From Trichopria drosophilae (lineage: Eukaryota; Arthropoda; Insecta; Hymenoptera; Diapriidae): 64,000 nucleotides of DNA. The notes beneath the pieces are model-generated. The model made no database searches. It was given only the letters and a program-made list of their open reading frames with translations, and was not told the DNA's origin. Position 1 is the stretch's first letter. Each line of letters begins with the position of its first letter. Position numbers and translations under genes: made by a program. Positions 35,001 through 47,000 of the stretch are shown piece after piece. The stretch is from contig CM059586.1 in assembly GCA_030407085.1 (NCBI GenBank), forward strand, positions 91,385,501 to 91,449,500. Reading direction: 5' to 3'.

Positions 35001-38000
35001 TTTTGCCTTAATGAGATATCACTTTGCCTTAGTCATCCAGTTTTAAAATGAGTTTATTCTAGATTGAAGCTGTTAAATTCATCATTAAATAGATGGAAAC
35101 AAACCTGAAAAATACAAAATAAATATACACGGCTAATAAAATATAAATAATAAAAAGTAAATATAAATAAGTACAATTAAAAATGAAAAACCTTATTCTT
35201 TTCGCGCTTAAGAATAGGGAAACAGCAAAACAATTGACATCTAAATGGCCATTTTGAATTTTTGAAGACTGACTCGAGATTCACAATCACCGATTCCAAG
35301 CGAACTCAACAGTTTTAAAACATTCAAGTTGTGAACATTTTTTGAAGCCGCGGAAAGGATTATTTATTTATAAATAAATAGACTATAGTCATTTAAATTG
35401 TATATTCGACAAGAGTTCAAAAATTCAAAATGGTGGATACAGAAAAGTATACAGTAAATAATTTCGATAATAGCCATGGAAATCCATTCGCAATAACGTA
35501 AAAACGTTTCATGTGGCTCTATGAATTTATGCAGGGCGCAAAATCGAGTTCTACTCCAGGAGTGTTAAATAATGTGCTTTTTTCTAAAAAAAAGTCATGT
35601 TTTTGTTTTAATTATTGCTTATAAGTTTTTCTACATTTGATATAAATAATTTTGACCTTAGATTCTAAAAGAGCGATAAATTTTACCTCAAAAATGTTGA
35701 ATTTTTTGTATCGACGTTTTCGTACAAAAATAGCATGCCACAGTTCAATTTAAATCTTTCGTTCGTCTGGGTGTTATTGCTTGTAAAATTCAACTTTTCT
35801 TTTTCAGCCTTTAGAAAAGATGATAGAGTTTTCTATATTTGTAAGAAGTATATTTGTAGACGGCTCCTTATTTCCGAGTTTCTTTACATAATACAAATCC
35901 ATTGTTTTTTTTATAAAGCATCGCTTATTTATAATATTTGATAATTTTAAACTGAATACTTTATTAGTCTGATAAGACACATGGCAGATATTAAAAAAAG
36001 AGAGAAAGAACAGTAAACTGCTACATGAGCTTCGAAAACTTCTTCTGGCATTTATAAAATTAAACTTTCCATTTATAATTGAACAAAGTTAATTTAACGT
36101 GAAGGTAGTTCGAGCCACAGTAAATGATTCCAACAGATGTAAAAATAAGTAAAAAAATCAACGAGAATAAAAGTTACACCTTATGCAACTTTTGTCTTGA
36201 AGTCTGATTTTACGAATTGTAAAATAATAAAAAATAAAACTTCAAATGTAAAAATGTTATTATATCTTATGTTTCTTAATTGCTGCGTTAGATATTATTA
36301 AAAATAATGACTTGAAAATCGACTACATGACCAAAGTAATTAATAATGTTATTTCTAATGAAATGATTGAAGCCAAAGTTCATCTCGTTTACCTTGCCGT
36401 TTTTATCAAATCCGTTCACCAGTCCATTAGTCACGAGAGGCTGCACCACGCTCATATCTGAAATTAAAGATTTATTTCAGTTTCATACCACTAAACGCAA
36501 AATTACAAAATTTCACCATAAGTTAAAAACACTATTTACAATTTTCAACATTTTCAGTAAATCACAATAACTCGATTAACTGAAAATCCTCTGAAACACC
36601 GATCTACTTCGCGTCTGCTGCGGTACTGCGGCGTTCGTGGCTTTGTCAAGACAAGTAAAAATAATAAGAAAATGCGGGTTAAGGGTTCTGGCAAATTGTT
36701 CATTATTAGCAAGCTATACATTTAATGCTTAATTAAACATCAAACTTCCTCTCTTACGTGCTACCCTCCCCTCCATCCATTAACAAATTATATGATATTT
36801 GTTTCTTCGGCGCCAGTCATCGCGTATAACAGAACTCTTGCATGATTTTGCCATTCAAGAAAATCGCATTCTGTTTGCAATACCACGACGGATATTTTAC
36901 AACTGAGAAAATGCGGAATCGTGCAGAAATCGCTGCTATAATTGAACCATGATACTTGAAATATCATCGTGACCATTCAAGGTCAAGGATTTCAAAGCAT
37001 TCTGTTTATCACACTGAGAGAAATATGAAAGCATTTTGATACTTAATGTAGTGGCAATTCGCTATTAGTTTACTAATATTACTACAAGTAATATCTAATA
37101 CGACTGCAATGGTCTCTAAAATGCGTAGTGGTATACAGTACAGTTTCAATTCAAGTCTTCTAGTGAGAGAAGCGGATTGTGCAACTAGGGAGCAAAATAG
37201 ATGTTTGCCGACGTGTGGTAGATTGACATCCAAGGGCGAGAATGTTCTGTGTTGTTCCCGCAATGTAGGGAGCAAAATAGCAATTTGTGCACAGAGTGTG
37301 GGAAAGACTTTTATTTAATATACTAAGTAATTACTGAACGTGTGTTCCTTGAGTCTTATAGGAAAGAATACAAAGTTTACATGATTTATTTATGATCATG
37401 ACGAAAAAAACAATTATTTAACGAGTTATAATCAATGAAATGCATATATAAAAAGTGATTTCGATTGTTGAACATAAATAATATGTTAATAGAATATTGT
37501 TTAGAAGCAACGGCCGATTCAAACCACTGAACTCAATAAATTTACTCGAGATTAATAAATACCCTACAAAACTAATAAAAAAAACCCTCAATTTTTCCAC
37601 TTTACGGGAGGTGCATAAAGTAGTTTTTGTTACACCTGCAGGAAAGCTTTCCCCCCGGAAAAGCACTTGAGAAAATAGCCTTTTGCCTCCCGCTCTTGTT
37701 ATGACAGGCGTCGCTGGGCGAAAATATTCTTTCGCCCGATGACATCATTAGCGAGCGGCAAAATGTGAAAAACGATCGTCACGATCCGATGTGTATAATA
37801 TGTGCCTTTTTCATGTTTGTAAAGTTATAAAAAGTGGTAAAATATGATAGTTTACCGGCCACAAAAGAGGACATTTCTTATAAAGGCTTGACTAAAAGTA
37901 CTGTACATATCCCAGGCAATCAACAAGATCCACCCCTCGGGCCCCTCGTCACCCTCGCTGCAATGACGTCGTTTCCGCCCTAGATACGTAATGTATCGAA

Positions 38001-41000
38001 AAGTACTATTTTCATATTCCTTGTATGCGCAATGTCTTCTTTTATAAGGCAGTTACTTCGCATCGCTATAATGTGTAAAGCGCATTACGTCTACTCCTAT
38101 AAATTTGTTTTGTTTAAATTGTCACGCTGTGTTGTATGGGCTGGATGAAATCGGAAGATGGAATAAAGTTATCTCTTTGTAGTGAAATAAATGCAATACT
38201 TGCTACATACTAACATATTTCTGCAGAAACAACATAGCACTCTATCTATAATAGCCGACGATCTTTGATTAATACGAAGTTTGTCACACGCACGAAGCGA
38301 GAGCGACAATAACAATATTTTTTAATACGACAGGTGTGGAATTCGATAATTTGCGCCCGTAGGTTACAGTGCAGGTCGCCAAATCGAGTTCTACTCCCGG
38401 AGTGTTAAAAATGCATTAACAATTTGTATTTTACTTTACAATACTTTATGTTAACTATTATTGAATATATTGTATTGTATTGATTTGATTAATAGTTTTA
38501 CCTCTAGACTATGAGGATTTTCACAATCCACATGTCCAGAAACCCTACTAATTTTGAAATTCACCCAATTGCTTCAAATAAAGTAATATAGTTCTGACAA
38601 GCGTGTTTATAGTTATTGATATAATGCGTTAGAAAATTTTGCATATCATCAATGTGATATGTTACTTTAAAACATCGCCGACTCTTTTCAAAATTAGCAA
38701 CGTGCTGTCAACATCTCAATTACTCATGACATAACGGTTGACTCATTCATTCCGGGAGAAATTCTCAAATATCGACACGAAAATAAAGAGAAGTTTTAGA
38801 AATAATTTAGATTGATTAGAATAGCTTGAAGGATACAACCAACAAATTTTATATTGGAAGGAAACTTATTTTTCTATAATGACAAAATCGTTCAAAATGA
38901 AAGCCCTTAGTACATAATAACAATAATATTAATAACAATAAACGAGCATAATGGCAAATAATAATCTTTTCGCCCTCCCGGGCGTAAAACTTGATTTTAT
39001 GCTCGATTTGCTATATACTCGAAAATTACGTGGCAAAGATAGGAATTCCCGACTATTTCGAGTTTACAAATCAGGCCATAAACTCGAATTTGACACCCAC
39101 TCGGGCGAAAAATAATGTTCGTATCACGGGCGTAAAAACTCATTTTACATTTAACATTTCTGTTACAAACGTATGAAAAATATTGACATGTATATAAGAA
39201 TTCCACAACTCATTCGGTTTTACAGGCTGAATATAATAGGTTATTTTGCTCGAACGTGCGTGAAATTAATTTTTGCATTTTCACGGTATATATTTAAATG
39301 TAATTTAAAAAGTATGAAATTAAACGTTAAAAACCGTTTAAAAGTTTCACTTTACTCACAAGGCATCATAAACTACAGTTCCGAACGATATATTCCGTCA
39401 TAAAATAAATTTTATAATACATATGTATTGGTATAATCATAATATTTTATTAAATCGTTAAATTAATTAGAATTTCAAAATTGATGTTATCTAGGTGACT
39501 AGATAAAGAAATAGATCGAAATATAATTACAAATAAATAGTAGTTTTCATAAATAAATTGCGCAAAAGCTTATTGACAATCAATTATTTTACGCACAAGT
39601 TGCAAAAAGCATCACTATGCACAACTCTTCATTTTAAGAACAGAATGAGAAAATGTTCATTTACGCATTAACTTTACCCAGGCAAAAATAATTTGTCGTA
39701 CTTTAATGCTTAATGTCTCTTTTAATATACTTTCTTGTTTTGTGATAAAGCGGCACTTTAAAGCAAAATCGAATAATCATTAATCTTTATTTTATTTATT
39801 GTTACTGATCGTAAGTCACGACATTTATGTTAATTTTTACATTAGCATGCATACATTGATTTGATATTTTTATTTCTAGTAATTGTTTTTCTGTATTTCT
39901 TCTTATGACTAGAAACTATCCTCAAATGACATAACATTCTTTTTCCTGTATCGTGCAAACAAATTTAATTGTTACTCTCTTCGAGCACCTGCACCTAAAG
40001 AAGAGTTGCACCTTCAAGAGTTTAAAATCTTGAGGCTTGAGCTCAACACGATCTTACAATTAATTTGAGATGAGCCTAAATTTATTTTTATAGATATGCA
40101 CTAAATTTCGGTTGAGTATAAACCAGGGTTGCGCTGAGCACAAATCTGGCTTGTGTAGAGCCCAAAATATTTTTTTTTAAACTGCGGGCGTAGAACTCGA
40201 TTTTGCGCCCTGCAGTGAAAACATCGGGGGCAAATTATCGAGCACCACGCCTGTTAAACAATATCCTATGCTACACGAGAGTAATTACTAAAAGAGTGCA
40301 AATTTTGTTCATTGCCTACAATTTATTTCTATTTCTTTGATACGATTATACTGAAATGTGATAACAATTTCGAAATTCAAAATAGATTAAAATTTACGAC
40401 CACATAAACACTATAAAAATATTATAACATCTCTAAATATTATACAATCCTTATCCGAACAAATTCCGAATTTTGAAAAAATTGTTACTAAACAAACAGC
40501 TGCGTTGGATATTCTATGAAAAGATAAACAAAATCTAATATCAATATCGTATCTTTCAAATACAAACATTTTATGCACTTTTTATGGATTTCCCGTTGCC
40601 AACGTTTTGTTACCATGTTTTTTAAAATAAATTCCGCCAATATTTTTGAATTTAGTTGATCGCCAATTTATCTCCACTATTTGAAAGAACATCTTGAAAA
40701 TAGTCGACAAGGTTCTTTTCCATTTTTTTTTAAGTCTTCTTTGCAATATTTTGCGGTATGGAAATTGTATCATGTAAGCAGTGCAATTTGGATGTTAATG
40801 GATTAAAAGAATTACATTACACGGGGACGTACAAACGGCGCATAATAAGTATTAGCGACTAGCTTTGAATGTCTAGTGTTTGCAAACGGTAAATTTGATG
40901 TAAAGAGTTTGCAGTGTCCGCACACACATGGTCCATCTTGACCGAGCAATGAGGTCAACTTGATGTAACGGAAAATCAAGATTCTTTCGGAGTGCCATTG

Positions 41001-44000
41001 AGAATTTTTAAACTCAAACTGATTTCCTGCCCAAAATCAATTAGGGTAATAAAACGTCTTGTGCAACAGATCCGATAGTAAAACATTATTCATGACTTGT
41101 TATGAAAATGTTGTCAATATCTAGTGTCAATATATACTTATTTTCTAATAAACGCCGAGCCGATGACATTTGCACGGTTTTCTGAACGCAATGTAGACTG
41201 AGAATCGATTTCTAACATTTTTTTAAAATTAACCTATTTATAATGTTTATCAACCTTCCTGAGCAGGAGTTATTTTTATCTCACATGGAAACAATGCAGT
41301 TTTGACGACTATAATCGACCTAGTGCACATGAGTGTTAAGAAAAGAGATTTATTGCGGACTATACTTGGTTTCAGATCTACATTTTATCACATAAGAGGA
41401 TTTTCGGCAAAATAATTCACTTGAACAAATATCTGAAGTCATTTGCAAGATGATGTCAAACCCAGTTATGCATCAGCCGTGTCCCCGCTTATACAGTACT
41501 AAAATAGTATTTTTCATACCAAGGGCGTAAAATTAGAGTTTTATGCCTTGGTTGGTGATTGCACGCCCGACGGACGAAGCATCGTCATATGAGGCGTAAA
41601 TATTCCATAAGTGTAAAAATGACCAGGTTTACAAATTACTACTTTGCAAAATCCTTGTCTAATGCATAGACCGTAAATAGCCATTTTATGACTGCTGAAT
41701 CGAAACAATCCTTCTTTTAACACTGATATCATGAAATATTGCCGTTATTGTTGCAATGAAGATATTCGTAGGTCTAGTTAAACGAAGTAACGGAACTTGT
41801 AGAGATACAGACAAATTTCAAATAAAAACAGAATAATACTTTTCGTACTAAGGGCGCAAACTACCAGTTTTAGTCGTCGGTTGGAGCGAAATAGTGCTCT
41901 TTATACGGTGAAAATGAACCATTCTAGTAAAACAGTGAATGTCACACGGAGTTCATGTGAAGTAAGTTTTCAAGTCATAAGGAACGAATTATTACTTTAT
42001 AAAGACTGGATTCTAATACGCAGAAATTTAGAGGGAATCTCTCAATATGGACCAGATTTTTTTTTAAAAAACCAAAAAATTCCAAAAAAATCGTAAGAAG
42101 CTTTCTATCATATACCATTGTGACAATTACAATTTTTATCAACAATGAGTTATCTGTTTCCATGACTGATTTCAGAATTCATCAAATTCTCAGGTTTTAA
42201 ATTAAAACAAATCGTGTAAACCGAATTTATCCCGAATATTTCCTATTTGGTTAGTGGTGATATTCGATAATAAACCCATACTAATAATAGTTAACAAATT
42301 AAAAACTGTAGATCGAACATGGCAGATACAAAATTGAAAATCGTCAGAAATCCTCGCTGATTAACTATTATTATCGTGTCGCCTAATATAAATCTAGTGT
42401 GTAGATTTTCAAAATTCAAAATGCATTCAATATGACGAGTTGGCCTTCAGATTTGCAGAATTCTAAATTTTGTATAGTATCGAAAAAGGTTATACGTGCT
42501 TCTTTAGTTTTTGAAATTTTTAATAGGCCAATTTGTATCCGACCTTTTGATTTTTAAAAAAATTTGATCTTTGAAATCCCAGAGTATCTATTTTTTTATT
42601 ATGTGCCACGTTTGCAATTTTTGGTCCGCCATTTTGAATGTTGAAAATCTGATATCAGCGTCGCGTTTGGCGGCCATAAAATAATGTATGTAAGATTCAT
42701 TTCATTAATAGAGTGAATTGCTACGTGTTTTATAAAAAGAACCTAGGGAAACGATTGTGATATATCAATGAACTTTGGAACCCCCATAAAAAAGTAGAAT
42801 GGGAGTATGGAAGGATATAATGCAAAAGTGCGTGAATTTTATCCGTCACTTGCATAAGATAGTACATTTCTACACTGATAAGATAATGTGAGATCAGTTG
42901 ATGCACTTAAAAAAAAAACATTCACCTCATTTCGGTCAGGCCTGTTTACGCAGTTATTGATCTAGCGTTAGAATCTACTAAAAACATGTCTATGTGTAGG
43001 AAATGATTTAAACGTCTATTTTGCAAAACATGCGATAGAATACTGCATAGATAAATTGAATTATAGTCCAGAAATGACAAATGATTTTCCTCAATTGAGT
43101 TCATGATTTTATGAATCTAAATATTCGACCTGTATACGACAAATGATAAATTAATTTTGTAAATTAAAGTTAGTATATGAATAAACGAATTTTAGAAACA
43201 CTCATTATGCCACGAGTATGAAATACTTAGGTTATAACTTTATTTCCAGTAGTTAGTTAACATAATTTAGCAAACTGGCTTTCTGTTAGTAATTGCAATA
43301 ACTTCGTTGACAATGTTCGTTTGTGACCAATGTTTTTTTTTTTAAGTTTTCTCGATTATCAACATTATTTTTCACGTACCTAAAATATGAAATGGCAAAG
43401 TATCTTTCGAAGGATGTATTATGGAGAAAAAGTTATTAGCACTATTAAGTCAAAACCTGAGAGTTTATCTTGGCCGTGACCTCGAACGTTATTTCAAGGT
43501 TGAAGTACCAATTTGAACTCCGTTTTTTTCTAAAAAAATGGAAAATTTTACGTCTAACTGAGACATTGGGTATGACCTTGGCCATATCCTTGAACGTTAT
43601 TTCAAGGTCAAGTTGACTTTGTCAATGGAAATCCTTATATTTGACCATGTAAATGGAAGGAACTGAAAATTTTACACCCTGTACCTTGGTCATGCCCTTA
43701 ATGAAAATAACTTGTAGAGTACAATGTTAAATAATCAAACCTTTTGCAAATATTGCATCCTATCTTATGCAGGCAACGACCATCAATAAAAAATACCGCG
43801 GTGCCTTCTGCGACTGATCTGGTCATCAGAATTGACCGTTCCTGAACTTTTTGCCATCACTGTATATTATCTTTAGCAAAAAAGTCTGGTACCAAAATTG
43901 GAATTGTGACATTGAATCTTAATGGCGAGGGATTGAATCTTCGATAAAAATCCCATATTAGGCAATAACTCGACTGATTTTAAAGTTATTTCGACAAATG

Positions 44001-47000
44001 AGTACTCATTTTTTGATCCATGATTAATATTTCTCTAGTTAAAGCCACATAAATGGAAAAATTTTTCGGTTTTTTGTGTCTACCTCACTTCGTAAATAGC
44101 ATCAAAATATCACACAAGGTTGATTTATAGAGCTTGAAAAGACAAAGAATTTGAATCCTTACACGTTGCATTGAGACAAAAATTGAGCAAATATTTAACG
44201 ATAAACGCTCGTCGTCATTACAAAATTTGTTTTTCGACAATTCTCTAACATTAAAGGGATCCCCATGGGCTCAATTTTTATCGCAACTTAACTTGTAAAA
44301 GATTAATTGTTTCGTCTTTTTAAGCTCTAGAAGTTATTTTAATATACTTCGTTAACTGTGAACCGAATTCGGTTAGACCAGCAAAACATAAATAATCGGA
44401 ATTTTTGTGTTCCTCCATCTCAAGAAATATTCATTGTAAGCAAAAAGATCACATATAAAAATTGTGAGCCTTGAAAGAACTTGTACAATGACCACTTACT
44501 CACAAATATAACTCTAAAATCAGCTGAGTTGTTGCAAAAAATTGTTTGTTTTTTTTAATTCAATGGCCACCGTAAATCTTTACCTGAGATCAAATTTTGG
44601 TATTACACTTTATTCGTAAAAATATCAAATCGAATTTAAATCAGCAAGATTACTACCCAGTTTTTGGACACTATGTATAATTTTATTAAAGTCAAGGAAA
44701 GTAATTTTAAAATTTTTTTAAATCATACTGCACATTTATTTATTTCAAAAGATGGTAGATAACTAATTAATCGGTTTAAATAAAAGTTCAAATTTATTAA
44801 CTCTATACTAATGCAATAATTTGTTTGAATTAATAAAATTTTGTTATGAGTATAAACGAGCATAGTGTAAAATACTATAAAGTATTATTTTTGAAAAATT
44901 AGCACCCAGAAGAATTTTTATATGCCCATATTGGTAAAAATACGATAGGCACAGTAAAAATTAGCTCCTGTTGGAAATTTCCAATGTTACACTAGATTCA
45001 TAAACAATGTTCTTAAAATGGTTATAACCACCGATGTTGTTAAAAATTCGATAGTCATAATAATTGTCAACTCATGATGATTCTCCGTTTTGAATTTTCC
45101 GAGTGAGGCTTGAAAAACCGATAAATCAAAAAGCCCTGAGGGCAAAAAACCGATAACAGAAAAGCCGACGGTCAAAAAATGACTGTCCGCTTGTCTTTGC
45201 ATCTATTTTTTTAAGTGTCGGCTTTTTGCTTGTAGGCTTTTCAACTGTCGGTTTTTGACGTGTGGGTTTTTTGATTCGTCGATTTGTCGACCCTCACCCG
45301 GAAAATTTAAAACGGGGAATCATCATGAGCTTTTATTAACTTTTATTATGACAATCGGATTTTTAACGACAAATCCCATAGGTCAAAAATCCGACAATCG
45401 AAAAGTCGACAGCCAAAAAACCGACAGTCATAAAGCCGACACATAAAAAAATAGATACATCGACAGGTGGCTAGTTCTTCTTTGAAGTGTCGGTTTGTTG
45501 ACCGACGTCTTTATGACTGTCGGTTTTTTTACCTGTCGGCTTTTTGATTTCTTGGTTTTTGAATCCGCAGCCGTTTTTTTTGTAATGTCGGTTTATGACT
45601 GTCGGCGTTTCGATTGTCGGTGTTTCAATTGTCGACGTTTCGATTGTCGACGTTTCGATTATCGGCTTTACGACTGTCGGTTTTTTTTACCAATCGGCTT
45701 TGTGGTTTTTCGAGCCGCACCCAATTTTCTAATTTTAACTTCAAATTCCTATCTAGCGATCCTTTATGACATTACGCAGTTCCATAAAGCAGCTTTGATT
45801 TTTGCGGATTTAAAAAACACGTGTCCACAATCCAGCTGGCGCCCTATAAGCGCTACTTGTTTCAGGTATCGATAATGTATCCAAGAAATACTATCCTAAA
45901 TAAATATATTTATAACAATCAAAGGAAATCATATTATTGGAAAATACTTAATATAGCTATTTTATTGTTGAAATTCGATGAGTCTTTATGCGCTTTTTAC
46001 ACGACCAAAACGTGATCATTAAAATAATTCTATTAAAGCCGTTAGTATTGACCGTATCACCCTTCATGCTTTGCTTTCTGTAAGTGTTAATGCTATTGCT
46101 TATTTATGTAATCGATACTCTAAATGCACTTTCGCGACTTGTCGAACTATCTAATGGGATTTTTGTATTGCGATCGCAACCATTCAAACAGTTTTGGAAA
46201 TATCTTAAAACATGAAGTAGGTATAAGTAATTATGAGTATTTCGAACACAAAAATGACTCCTCTTTGTATTTTTTTGCATGATTAATTTTATATTTAATG
46301 CTTTCATATTTTACATCTCTGCGCAAATGTTAAAAATAAGAGGTTAAGTATTTTATTTACAATTAAATTTGTATTGGTACTGCCAATTTATCAGCAGTAT
46401 TTCAGTCATTTAAATCTGAAGTTTCACTTAATTGAAACATGCTAATAGCTAATAATTTCTATGCTAATAATATATATTATTACTTATTAATATTATTATT
46501 ATATATATTATACTAAATATTACTTATCATACAGTAATACTCTAGATCAAGTCTTGCTAATGACTAATTATCTTTTAATGTTATGTACTCCTCATACATC
46601 TGATGTAAACTCCTGTTCTTTTTTTTTGTAGATGATTAATTACTGCTAGAATGCCTTGGTACTAATTTAATATCATCTTTTTAAACACGTCAAATAAACC
46701 ATATTTTTGTTGAATTTAACATACGTTTAATGCAAACTAGTGTTGACATATATGTTTCACATTTCATACAAAACTCGGTAAAATGTCTATAGATTAAAAA
46801 AATATTTTATTACTAAATTTACTGTGAAATTTATTAGGATCTGGTAAATCATTAGAAAAAATAACAACAAACAAAAATGCTTAGGACAAATGATGTTTTG
46901 TTCGGATATTTTCCAAATGAAAATGATATTTCGTCATTATTATTGAACATCGTCGCCGTTACTATCATTATCTAACTGCAATTAAAAAGTTATTACAGTA

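Noticed and set aside
36453..36455. M19 (ATG in exon 2) as the only start of bgm.
   Set aside because: Possible, but the exon at 47509-47560 gives an in-phase extension with a better start context. Kept as the alternative, not the main model.
45495..45875. A 126-codon frame with repeated DCRRF residues.
   Set aside because: The 5-residue period is the 15-bp tandem GTCGGCGTTTCGATT. The frame then leaves the repeat into unrelated intron sequence.
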